64,000 nucleotides of DNA from Pseudomonadota bacterium (GTDB lineage Bacteria > Desulfobacterota > Desulfobulbia > Desulfobulbales > Desulfocapsaceae), in assembly GCA_018817385.1 (NCBI GenBank), contig JAHIUA010000081.1:22493-86492 (forward strand). Direction: 5' to 3'. Position numbers and translations under genes: made by a program. Shown here piece by piece: positions 26,973 to 35,950 of this stretch. Within the stretch, counting starts at the first letter, position 1. Every line of letters starts with the position of its first letter. The notes beneath the pieces are model-generated. The model was not told the origin of the DNA and ran no database searches. It saw only the letters and a program-made list of their open reading frames with translations.

Positions 26973-27487
26973 GTACTAGTCCGCAACACTATTTTGGTAA
27001 ATACCGCGGCACCGTTGTCAACAATGTCGATCCCATGCAGATTGGCCGCCTCCAGGTCATGGTGCCCGATGTTTCTAACGTCATGATCTCCAGCTGGGCC
27101 ATGCCCTGCGTACCGGTGGCCGGTATCAATATGGGCATTTTCAGCCTGCCCCTGATCGGTTCCGGGGTCTGGGTTGAATTCGAACAGGGCAACCCCGACT
27201 ACCCCATCTGGGTCGGCTGTTACTGGGGCACCGCCGCCGAAATGCCACTCCTGTCCCATCTCGTGCCGCCAGCGGTTCCCGGCATCACCCTGCAGACACC
27301 GCTGAAAAACGGTATCGTCATCAGTGACGTGCCCGGCCCCACCGGTGGCATCCAGCTGCAGACCGCCACCGGGGCCATGATCTCGGTTACCGACATCGGC
27401 ATCACCATATCCAATGGCAAGGGTGCCATCATCAACATGACCGGGCCGACGGTGGATATCAACCTCGGCGCCCTGACGGTTATATAA
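26969..27487 (+). CDS. gp5/gpV-type OB-fold spike protein
   Basis: 172 residues. YFGKYRGTVVNNVDPMQIGRLQVMVPDV is the OB-fold start of phage baseplate protein V/gp5, followed by SWAMPCVPVAG and GSGVWVEFEQGNPDYPIWVGCYWG. The C-terminal part (about 105-172) has short Ile/Thr/Gly strands like a trimeric beta-prism spike (IQLQTATGAMISVTDIGITISNGKG). It forms the shaft of the membrane-piercing needle. Coupled to the hub gene by ATGA. Confidence 0.92.
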   Translation: MSTSPQHYFGKYRGTVVNNVDPMQIGRLQVMVPDVSNVMISSWAMPCVPVAGINMGIFSLPLIGSGVWVEFEQGNPDYPIWVGCYWGTAAEMPLLSHLVPPAVPGITLQTPLKNGIVISDVPGPTGGIQLQTATGAMISVTDIGITISNGKGAIINMTGPTVDINLGALTVI

Positions 27488-27497
27488 GGAGACGACC

Positions 27498-27815
27498 ATG
27501 CCCGCACCCATCCTCCATCTCGGCGCCACCGTCACCTGCATGCATGCTGGCCCAGCCCAACCCTTGTCGCCTTTTCCCCGCGTCATGGTCAGCGGCCAAC
27601 CGGTGGTGACCATGGCCACCCCCTATGCCATAAGCGGCTGCGCACTGACCGGCTCCGGGGCACCGCCCTGTGTGACAGCCCAGTGGGTGGTTGGTGCCGT
27701 GCGCGTCATGGCCGGCGGCGTGCCGGTCATCCTCCAATCCAGCCAGGCGGTCTGCATCGCAAGCGGCACCGGGCTGCTGCCGCTGGTGGCACAAACGAGG
27801 GTCCTGGCGACATGA
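27498..27815 (+). CDS. PAAR-like spike tip protein
   Basis: 105 residues. Repeated Gly/Val/Thr strands (APILHLGATVTCMHAGPAQ, PCVTAQWVVGAVRVMAGGVPVIL) and several Cys residues resemble the cone-shaped PAAR/DUF4280-like tips (Afp10 type), in which Cys/His bind a metal at the apex. AAGGAG lies 8 nt before the ATG. It overlaps the gp25 gene by 4 nt. In related systems effectors can attach to this tip. Confidence 0.82.
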   Translation: MPAPILHLGATVTCMHAGPAQPLSPFPRVMVSGQPVVTMATPYAISGCALTGSGAPPCVTAQWVVGAVRVMAGGVPVILQSSQAVCIASGTGLLPLVAQTRVLAT

Positions 27816-28180
27816 ACAGAATCAATTACCCCTTCCACTTCGATGGCCGCGGCCGCACTGCTCAAAGCAATGAAGCGGATTATATCCGCCAACTGATCGA
27901 GCAGATACTGCTCACCGCACCCGGCGAACGGGTGATGCGTCCGACCTTTGGCAGCGGGGTGCGGCAGCTGCTCTTTGGCGCCGCCAGTCCGGAAGTGGCC
28001 ACCGCCACCCAGTACCTGGTGCAAAGCTCCCTGCAACAGTGGCTGGCTGACCTGGTCACCGTCGAGGCCGTGGATGTTCAGGCCCAAGACGGCAGCCTCA
28101 TCATCACTGTCCAATATGTGATACGCCGCAACCAGACTCGCGCCACGGCCCGGGTCCAGGTACCGGGAGGTTCAGCATGA
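27812..28180 (+). CDS. GPW/gp25 baseplate wedge protein
   Basis: 122 residues from the ATG at 27812, which overlaps the previous stop. Family motifs: YIRQLIEQILLTAPGERVMRPTFGSGVRQLLF near 28-60 and a final strand pair. Equivalent to Afp9/T4 gp25, the link between inner baseplate and first sheath ring and probable site of sheath-contraction triggering. Normal length. Confidence 0.95.
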   Translation: MNRINYPFHFDGRGRTAQSNEADYIRQLIEQILLTAPGERVMRPTFGSGVRQLLFGAASPEVATATQYLVQSSLQQWLADLVTVEAVDVQAQDGSLIITVQYVIRRNQTRATARVQVPGGSA

Positions 28181-30921
28181 GATATTACTGCTGCGATGAA
28201 CGCCGCCGGGAGGTAGTCAAACTCACCGGCACCCTCAACGGCCTCGACTATGTCGAAGTAGATGACAGTGGCCTGAGCGGCGACCCCATGCGCCAGCTGA
28301 CCCTGTTTCTAAAATTTCTCCGCCCCCCCTCAGGCCTGGATGCAAGCAACATTCTTATCGATGGCGGAGAACGGATCAAAAGCATCGCAATCGAGTGGGT
28401 CGCACAAACCACCTCCTTACCATCAGGGGAAGCGGAAGACCTCATCGACGAGCTTGATCCGCCGAACCATTTTCTGGTCATCCGCACCCGCTTTTATGGC
28501 GATTTTTCATCCTACAGCCTCCGCCTGGTGAGCGCCCCCGGAGCCGATACGCCACCCGCCGGATTCGACCCCCGCCTCGCCAGTCTCAGTTTTTCCTTCA
28601 AGGTCCAGTGTGAGTCGGACTTCGACTGCGCCAGCCCAGTCCCTTGCCCGACAGCGCCCGCCGAGGTCCCCCGACTCGATTACCTGACCAAGGACTATGC
28701 CAGCTTCCGCCGTCTGATGCTGGACCGCATGAGTGTCCTCCTCCCCGACTGGCGCAATCGCAATGGGGCCGACCTGGGCGTCACCCTGGTGGAGCTCCTG
28801 GCCTATGTGGGCGACCACCTCTCCTATCAACAGGATGCGGTCGCCACCGAGACCTATCTGGGGACGGCACGCCGCCGGACTTCCCTGCGCCGTCATGCCC
28901 GACTGATGGACTACCAGGTTCACGAAGGATGCAACGCCCGGGCCTGGGTACGGGTTTTTGTGAACGACGATGGCGTCGAACTGCCACCTCACACCGCCCT
29001 CCTCACCCGTACAGCTAATATAGCTGCACGGATCGCCCCCGACAGCGATGCCTGGCTCGATGCCCTGGCCGGCAAGGCCGAAGTATTCGAGACCGTGGAG
29101 AGCAATCTCCTTTACCAGGCCCATGAAACCCTGGATTTTTATACCTGGGGGGAGCGTCAATGCTGCCTGACCAAGGGGGCGACTGCCGCCACCCTCAGTG
29201 GTCACTACCCGCATCTGAAGGCGGGTGAGGTCCTGATCTTTGCCGAACGCATCGCCCCCCGCACCGGCTGTGAAGAAGACGCCGACCGCCAGCATCGCTG
29301 GGCCGTACGTCTGAGCCATGTGCAGCTGGCTGAAGACCCGGCAGGAGGCCTCTTTCTCGAGCCAGCGACCAACACCCCAACCCCGGTCACCGAGATCCAG
29401 TGGCAGGCAGAGGACGCCCTGCCCTTTCCCCTCTGCATCTCAACCATCAGCGACCCGGATCATGGCGAACGTTCTCTTGAGCGGGTCAGTGTCGCCTTTG
29501 CCAATGTGGTCCTGGCGGACCATGGTCGCAGCCTCAAGAACGAATGCCTGGGGATCGTTCCTCAAGCGCGACTGGCCGCTGCGCCGGAGAGCAGACAGGT
29601 AACCTGCGACCATCCCCTCGCACCACTCATAGCCCCCAGGTTCCGCCCCCACCTCAGTGAAGCACCCCTGACCCATGCCCTGCCCCTGCAGCCCCCGCAG
29701 CTCTTTGCCATACTGGCCACGCCCACCATTGTTGCCGATCTCGAGGCAGGCAACTTCTCCACTACTCTCCGAACAGGGTTGCAAAGCCAGGGTATTATTT
29801 TCCAGGGAGCGGTGGTGGTGCAGGGCGGGCATGGCAGCTGGTCTGTGGCCGATGGCGACAAGGCCTACCGCCTGAGACTCGAGGCAGAGCAGTTGCAGAT
29901 CTCGACCTGTGGTGAGGCCGCCAGCCGGATAAGCGCTGCCACACCGCGCCGCGCCCGGCCCCAGATCACCCTCACTGGAACCTGTGCCGGCCAGAGCAGA
30001 TTCTGGTATCCCCAGTTCGACCTCCTGGGCAGCAGCCCCGAGGCCGAGGAGTTCGTGGTCGAGAGCGAACATAACGGGTTCTCCCAGCTCCGTTTCGGTG
30101 ATGACAGGCATGGTAAACGGCCGGACAGCGACACCGAATTTCACGCCGACTATCGCATCGGCAATGGCAGCAGCGGCAACGTCGGCCTGGACTCCATCGC
30201 CCACATCGTCAGCAACGATGCCCGCCTGCTGGGGGTCAGCAACCCCATCCCGGCCCGGGGCGGGGTCGATCCTGAGACTGCTGAACAGATCAAACGCGAC
30301 GCACCCGAGGCCTTCCGCAAACAGGAACGGGCCGTCACCGCAGCGGACTACGCCAATGTCTGTACTGAGCACAATGATGTCCAACGGGCCGCCGCCACCT
30401 TCCGCTGGACCGGGAGCTGGCACACGGTCTTCATCACCGCCGACCGCATGGGCGGCAAGCCGGTGGATGATGGTTTCGAACAAGAGATCCTCAACCATGT
30501 CGAACCCTATCGCATGGCTGCCTATGACCTGGAGGTAGACGGCCCCCGTTACGTGCCGCTGGAGCTGGCCATGACCGTCTGTGTCAAAGCCGACTATTTC
30601 CGCGCCGATGTGCGCGCCGCCCTGATGCGTATCTTCAGTATGGGCTGGCTGGACGATGGCCGTCCGGCGCTCTTCCATCCCGACAATTTCAGCTTTGGCC
30701 AGCCGGTCTACCTCAGTGAACTCTACGCCGCTGCCCAATCGGTGCAAGGGGTGGCCTCGGTGGTGATCGATCGCTTTCAACGCCTGAGAATGGCAGACGA
30801 CTCAAGCGCCTTGACTGAAAGTGTGCTCACTCTGAATCGTCTTGAGATCGCCCAACTGGATAACAATCCTAATTTCCCTGAACGGGGTGTCTTAAAACTT
30901 ACGGTGGGAGGCGGCAAATGA
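28177..30921 (+). CDS. Baseplate J/gp6-like wedge protein (Afp11 type)
   Basis: 914 residues. An N-terminal domain (1-160) precedes the family core LDYLTKDYASFRRLMLDRM near residue 168, GVTLVELLAYVGDHLSYQQDAVATE near 205, FGDDRHGKRP near 645, and a C-terminal VTAADYANVCTEHNDVQRA near 720. Such proteins form the baseplate ring that opens when contraction starts. It is followed by a second J-like gene, as Afp11/Afp12 pair up in other eCIS. Four-nt overlaps on both sides. Confidence 0.93.
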   Translation: MRYYCCDERRREVVKLTGTLNGLDYVEVDDSGLSGDPMRQLTLFLKFLRPPSGLDASNILIDGGERIKSIAIEWVAQTTSLPSGEAEDLIDELDPPNHFLVIRTRFYGDFSSYSLRLVSAPGADTPPAGFDPRLASLSFSFKVQCESDFDCASPVPCPTAPAEVPRLDYLTKDYASFRRLMLDRMSVLLPDWRNRNGADLGVTLVELLAYVGDHLSYQQDAVATETYLGTARRRTSLRRHARLMDYQVHEGCNARAWVRVFVNDDGVELPPHTALLTRTANIAARIAPDSDAWLDALAGKAEVFETVESNLLYQAHETLDFYTWGERQCCLTKGATAATLSGHYPHLKAGEVLIFAERIAPRTGCEEDADRQHRWAVRLSHVQLAEDPAGGLFLEPATNTPTPVTEIQWQAEDALPFPLCISTISDPDHGERSLERVSVAFANVVLADHGRSLKNECLGIVPQARLAAAPESRQVTCDHPLAPLIAPRFRPHLSEAPLTHALPLQPPQLFAILATPTIVADLEAGNFSTTLRTGLQSQGIIFQGAVVVQGGHGSWSVADGDKAYRLRLEAEQLQISTCGEAASRISAATPRRARPQITLTGTCAGQSRFWYPQFDLLGSSPEAEEFVVESEHNGFSQLRFGDDRHGKRPDSDTEFHADYRIGNGSSGNVGLDSIAHIVSNDARLLGVSNPIPARGGVDPETAEQIKRDAPEAFRKQERAVTAADYANVCTEHNDVQRAAATFRWTGSWHTVFITADRMGGKPVDDGFEQEILNHVEPYRMAAYDLEVDGPRYVPLELAMTVCVKADYFRADVRAALMRIFSMGWLDDGRPALFHPDNFSFGQPVYLSELYAAAQSVQGVASVVIDRFQRLRMADDSSALTESVLTLNRLEIAQLDNNPNFPERGVLKLTVGGGK

Positions 30922-33863
30922 GCGATACCAACCATGTATCCCAGCAGGCTTGCGGCTGCTGTGCCGGTATCAGCAACCAGGCGCCGGTGGTGATCCATAA
31001 TCGTCCCGGCCTGACGGCCATCGCCTACCGCATCGGCAACCATGCCACCATACTGGCCAGCCTCCTGGCAGGTCTGTCAGCCAAAGACTCGCCGGCCCTG
31101 GCCCGGCTCCGTACCCGTGACAAAGATGATTTTTCCATCGCCCTCCTCGATGCCTATGCCTGCATGGCCGATGTGCTCACCTTTTACCAGGAACGCATCG
31201 CCAACGAGTCTTATCTGCGCAGCGCCAGGGAACGCTTCTCCCTGCAAGAGATGGCACGACTGCTCGGTTACCGTCTCAACCCCGGCGTAGCTGCCGAGAC
31301 CTACCTGGCCTTCACCGTGGAAGAGGCGGTCGGCGCACCTGAGCAGGTGACCCTGGAAACCGGCATCAAGGTGCAAAGCGTGCCTGGCCAGGATGAAAAG
31401 CCACAGCTCTTCGAGACAGTCGAGGCCATCGAGGCACGGCCGGAGTGGAACCTCTTAAAGCCGAAAATGAGCGAGTTCATAGTACCGATTTTTGGAACCA
31501 AAGTTATTTATTTTGAGGGCACCGCCACCCAACTGAGCGCTGGTGATATGCTCTTATTTGTTGGCAATGAGCGCGAAGATGACAGCAGCAGTAACCGCTG
31601 GGATTTCCGTCGCATTCAGAAACTGGTCATTGACAGCGATGCCAACCACAGCATAGTTACCTTGGAACGTGGCCTTGGTTCACTGATACCGTATATTACC
31701 CCGCCAGCAAACCCCAAGGTCTATGCCTTTCGTTTGCGGGCCTCACTATTTGGCCACAATGCGCCCGACTGGCGTGTCATGTCTGACGAAATCAAACACG
31801 GCTATTTGAACCTTAACCCCACCGACACCATTACCAACACTCAATGGCCCGGCTTTACTATTGCAGACATTTCCGACCCGCCAACCAATAGTGCCACTGG
31901 CACAGGTTTATATGGGGAATATTTTGATAATTCAAACTTAAGCCTCCGTAAACTCAGCCGCACCGATGCCACGGTGAATTTCAATTGGGGCAATGGCTCC
32001 CCCGACCCGCTGATTACCAACAGCACCTTCTCCGTACGCTGGACCGGCTGGGTACATGCCCCATCAAGTGGCTCATATACCTTTTTCACCTTGTCAGACG
32101 ACGGTGTGCGACTATGGATCAACGGGGTTCTACTCATCAATAATTGGAACAATCACAGCGCCATCGAGAACAGTGGTTCAATCACCCTCAGCGGTGAAAA
32201 AAAATACGACATCAAGCTCGAGTTCTACGAAAATACCGGTGCGGCAGTCATCAAACTGTATTGGGCACCGCCAGGGCAGAGCAAACACGTTATCCCCACA
32301 GAGCGGCTTTACCCGCGCAACATCCACTCGCTGCATTTGGATGCCACGTACCCGCAAATCGTACCTGACAGCTGGCTAGTGTTATCCCGGCCAGAATATA
32401 AGGAGTTATATCAAGTTGAAACGGCTGATGAGGACTCGCGTGCCAGCTTTATGCTCACCGCCAAAACCACACGACTGGTCATCAAAGGAGAAAACCTGCG
32501 CGAACACTTCAATGAACACCTGCGCGAGACGGCCGTGTTTGCCCAGAGCAAGCAGCTCCCTCTGGCGAAAACCCCAATCACCAGCGACGTATCAGGCACT
32601 TCTCTACGTGTGGATCATAAGGTATCAGAACTCATGCCCGGCCACAGGCTGGTACTTACCGGAATAACCACTGCAGGTATCGAGACCAGTGAAGTAGTGA
32701 CGCTGTTGAGCACTGCACCGGATGCCGCCACGACCAAACTGTTTTTCACCAGCGCCCTCCAACATCAATACAAACGCGACACGGTCAAACTCTATGCCAA
32801 TGTCGCCCGCGCCACCCACGGTGAGACCGTGCACCAGATCCTCGGCAGCGGTGAGGCACGTCAGGCCCATCAGCGCTTCACCCTCAAACATGCACCGTTG
32901 ACCCTGGTCAGTGGTGACAGCGAAAACGGTACCGAGACCGCCCTTGAGGTACGGGTCAATGACATCGCCTGGCAGGAGGCAGCCACCCTCTATGGCGCCA
33001 AGGCCAACGATCGCAGCTATGGAGTGCGGATCGATGAAGGGGGTGGGGCCGAGATCCAGTTTGGTGATGGTCAGTGTGGGGCACGCCTGCCCAGCGGCCA
33101 GGAAAACATTCGCGCCATCTATCGTAAGGGCATCGGCAGCATCGGCAATCTCAAGGCCGGCCAACTGAGTCAACTGATGACCCGTCCCCTGGGACTGAAG
33201 GCGGTCACCAATCCGCAAATCGCCAGTGGTGGCGTCGATGCAGAGAAGGCTGCAGACGCCCGTCGCAACATCCCCCTGGGCGTGCGCACCCTGGGTCGGG
33301 CCGTATCGCTGCAGGACTATGAAGACTATGCCCTCGCCTACACCGGCATCGCCAAGGCCCAGGCCAAGGTGCTCGACATACACGGCATCCGCACTGTCTT
33401 CCTTACCGTGGCCGGCAAGAACGCGGTGCAACCAGAAGGCGGAGGTTCAACCTTAAACGGCCTCTTGAGATCACTGCGAAACAACAGTGATCCCTTTGTT
33501 GCCTGTGAGGCAGCCGCCTACAACAAGGCCTATTTCAAACTGGCGCTGCGTATCAAGGGCCATCCCGATCATGACCTCAACATCGTCCTGACCGCTGTTG
33601 AGGCTGCGCTGAGACAGGCATTTTCCTTTGATGGCCGCGACTTCGGCCAGACCGTCGCCCGTTCCCAAATCATCCATGTTGCCCAGCAGGTGTGCGGAGT
33701 CGTGGCTGTTGATGTGGATTACTTTTATCGCGGCACCACAATGACCCTGGAAGAACGATTGACCCCTGCTTCCGCCACCATCGATACAGAGGGCAATGGC
33801 GTGGCCGCCGAGCTTCTCTTGCTCGACCCCGCCGCCCTGGTTTATCTGAAGGAGATGTCATGA
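30918..33863 (+). CDS. Second J-like baseplate protein with an inserted PA14 domain (Afp12 type)
   Basis: 981 residues. The start (FSIALLDAYACMADVLTFYQERIANE near 75) and end (LGVRTLGRAVSLQDYEDYALAYTGIAKAQ near 790) are J-like. Between about 328 and 468 a PA14 domain is inserted: GLYGEYFDNSNL, FSVRWTGWVHAPSSGSYTFF, DDGVRLWINGVLLINNW, and KLYWAPPG. PA14 domains bind carbohydrates or act in toxin and adhesin proteins; here it would sit on the outer baseplate, a possible receptor- or matrix-binding module. Base use in the insert looks more A/T-rich than in the flanks, suggesting a later acquisition. Confidence 0.92.
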   Translation: MSDTNHVSQQACGCCAGISNQAPVVIHNRPGLTAIAYRIGNHATILASLLAGLSAKDSPALARLRTRDKDDFSIALLDAYACMADVLTFYQERIANESYLRSARERFSLQEMARLLGYRLNPGVAAETYLAFTVEEAVGAPEQVTLETGIKVQSVPGQDEKPQLFETVEAIEARPEWNLLKPKMSEFIVPIFGTKVIYFEGTATQLSAGDMLLFVGNEREDDSSSNRWDFRRIQKLVIDSDANHSIVTLERGLGSLIPYITPPANPKVYAFRLRASLFGHNAPDWRVMSDEIKHGYLNLNPTDTITNTQWPGFTIADISDPPTNSATGTGLYGEYFDNSNLSLRKLSRTDATVNFNWGNGSPDPLITNSTFSVRWTGWVHAPSSGSYTFFTLSDDGVRLWINGVLLINNWNNHSAIENSGSITLSGEKKYDIKLEFYENTGAAVIKLYWAPPGQSKHVIPTERLYPRNIHSLHLDATYPQIVPDSWLVLSRPEYKELYQVETADEDSRASFMLTAKTTRLVIKGENLREHFNEHLRETAVFAQSKQLPLAKTPITSDVSGTSLRVDHKVSELMPGHRLVLTGITTAGIETSEVVTLLSTAPDAATTKLFFTSALQHQYKRDTVKLYANVARATHGETVHQILGSGEARQAHQRFTLKHAPLTLVSGDSENGTETALEVRVNDIAWQEAATLYGAKANDRSYGVRIDEGGGAEIQFGDGQCGARLPSGQENIRAIYRKGIGSIGNLKAGQLSQLMTRPLGLKAVTNPQIASGGVDAEKAADARRNIPLGVRTLGRAVSLQDYEDYALAYTGIAKAQAKVLDIHGIRTVFLTVAGKNAVQPEGGGSTLNGLLRSLRNNSDPFVACEAAAYNKAYFKLALRIKGHPDHDLNIVLTAVEAALRQAFSFDGRDFGQTVARSQIIHVAQQVCGVVAVDVDYFYRGTTMTLEERLTPASATIDTEGNGVAAELLLLDPAALVYLKEMS

Positions 33864-35893
33864 GCAACTGTGCCGAAAACATCTATCAACTCCTGCCCGC
33901 CATCCACCGCATCCGCGACGCGGAGCAGGGCTATCCGCTCCGCGAACTGCTGGCCTTAATCGCCGAACAGGTGGCGGCAATAGAGGAGAACCTGGACCAG
34001 CTCTACGATGACCAGTTCATCGAGACCTGCGCCCAGTGGGTCGCCCCCTACATCGGCGATCTGATCGGCTACCGCAGCCTGCACGGGGTGGTGCCGGGCG
34101 TGGCCTCACCACGGGCCGATGTTGCCAATACCATTCGCTACCGCCGTCGCAAAGGCACAGCCTCGATGCTCGAACAGGTGGCCCGGGATGTCACCGGCTG
34201 GCCTGCACGGACAGTTGAGTTTTTTCAGCTGCTGGCCTGGACCCAACACATGAACCATCGACGGCCGCAGGTCCATTACGCCCCCGACCTCCGCCGAGGG
34301 CAAAAACTGCAATGGCTGAACACCGCCTTCAACAGCACGGTCCACACCGCTGAGGTGCGCAGTATTTCAAGGGGCAGTGGCCGTTATAACATTCCCAACA
34401 TCGGCATCTTTCTCTGGCGGGTACGGGCCTTCCCCCTGACCCGCACACCGGCGCTGGCCGATGCCACTCTGGGCGAAGGCTTGTTGCTCCGTTTCGATCC
34501 CCTGGGCCGCGACCTGCCACTCTACAACAAAGCCGAGAGCGAAACCGAGATCAGCCACCTGGCCGAACCCATCAATACCCCTCTGCCACTTGATCGACGC
34601 TGGCTCAAGGCCCATCTCGATGAGTACTACGGCCCAGGCAAAAGTCTGGCCCTGGAGCTGGCCAGTGCCACCCCGGGCCAGCCACCACAGCTCATCGCCG
34701 CCAAAGACATCTCCATCTGTAATCTGAGTGACATCAGCGACGGCGGCGGCACGGTGACCGGCTGGGCCCATCAACCGCTCCCCGGCTCTGTCAAGGTGGC
34801 CATCGATCCGGTGCTGGGTCGCATCGCCCTTGGCACCCTGCCGACAACACCCCTATTGGCCACTTTTCACTACGGCTTCACCCTTGCCATCGGCGGCGGC
34901 GAATACGAACGAGGTTCAAGAGAACCATCGGCATCGGTGCAGAGCGTCAGTGGTGGTGCGACCCTGCAGACAGCCCTTAACGCCGTCCGAAGCGGCGGCA
35001 CGGTCGAGGTGAGCGACAGCTACCGTTACCAGGAAACCCCGAACATCACAGTGGACCCCGGTGCCAGCGTTACCCTGCGGGCGAAGAATAGTACGCGCCC
35101 CCTGCTGGTCGCCAGTGCTGATATCAACCTTAACCTGGGGCCGGACTCGACCCTGATCCTGGACGGCTGGGTCATCACCGGCGCACCCCTGAAGATGGCA
35201 GATTTTGGTGATGACGAACCGCGCCAGCTCATCCTCCGCGATTGTACCCTGGTCCCCAGCAGCGCCCATCCGGCCATGTCCGTTGCCCATCCCTTTGCCA
35301 CAGTGAAACTGGAGCGCTGTATCAGCGGACCGCTGCACATCGCCGCCGACGCCGAGATCGAACTGGATGAATGTATCGTCGATGCTACCGATCCGGAAAA
35401 GGTGGCCTACCGCGCCCCCGGGCCAAATGAACTCGAGGCAGGTGGCGCTATGACACTGGAAAACTGCACCGTCATTGGCAAGGTTCACAGCCGGCAGATC
35501 CCCCTGGCCAGCAACTGCCTCTTTGTCAGCCGCTTGAGTACAGAAGGCGCTGAAACCTGGAGGGCGCCCTTGTGGGTGGAGCGTCGACAAAAAGGCTGTA
35601 TCCGCTTTTCCTTTGTCCCTCACGGCTCACGGACACCGCGACACTACCGCTGCCAGCCGGAAGCTGGCCAGCTACAGACCCGCCCCCACTTCACCTCCTT
35701 GCGCTATGGCGATGCGGGCTACTGCCAACTCCGGCAGGCAACACCGGACAGTATCTGCCGCGGCGCCGACGATGAGGGTGAAATGGGGGTCATGCACGGC
35801 CTCTACCAACCGCAGCGGGAAACCAACCTCCAGGTACGGCTGGAGGAATATCTGCGCTTTGGTCTCGAAGCGGGCATCTTTTACGCCAGTTGA
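33860..35893 (+). CDS. gpI-like baseplate protein with C-terminal beta-helix
   Basis: 677 residues. The N-terminal 200 residues match phage tail protein I-like eCIS proteins (IYQLLPAIHRIRDAEQGYPLRELL, and YIGDLIGYRSLHGV). From about 360 on, repeated short strands (TVEVSDSYRYQET, ASVTLRAKNSTRPLLV, LNLGPDSTLILDGWVI) look like a right-handed beta-helix of the pectate-lyase type. The part near 560-600 carries Cys residues. It probably links wedges to external fibres or is itself the host-contact element. Four-nt overlap with the preceding gene. Confidence 0.82.
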   Translation: MSNCAENIYQLLPAIHRIRDAEQGYPLRELLALIAEQVAAIEENLDQLYDDQFIETCAQWVAPYIGDLIGYRSLHGVVPGVASPRADVANTIRYRRRKGTASMLEQVARDVTGWPARTVEFFQLLAWTQHMNHRRPQVHYAPDLRRGQKLQWLNTAFNSTVHTAEVRSISRGSGRYNIPNIGIFLWRVRAFPLTRTPALADATLGEGLLLRFDPLGRDLPLYNKAESETEISHLAEPINTPLPLDRRWLKAHLDEYYGPGKSLALELASATPGQPPQLIAAKDISICNLSDISDGGGTVTGWAHQPLPGSVKVAIDPVLGRIALGTLPTTPLLATFHYGFTLAIGGGEYERGSREPSASVQSVSGGATLQTALNAVRSGGTVEVSDSYRYQETPNITVDPGASVTLRAKNSTRPLLVASADINLNLGPDSTLILDGWVITGAPLKMADFGDDEPRQLILRDCTLVPSSAHPAMSVAHPFATVKLERCISGPLHIAADAEIELDECIVDATDPEKVAYRAPGPNELEAGGAMTLENCTVIGKVHSRQIPLASNCLFVSRLSTEGAETWRAPLWVERRQKGCIRFSFVPHGSRTPRHYRCQPEAGQLQTRPHFTSLRYGDAGYCQLRQATPDSICRGADDEGEMGVMHGLYQPQRETNLQVRLEEYLRFGLEAGIFYAS

Positions 35894-35950
35894 AAAGAAT
35901 GACTCAAGATCTTAAATGGAACTAATGCTACAACTACAAGGAGAACACCC

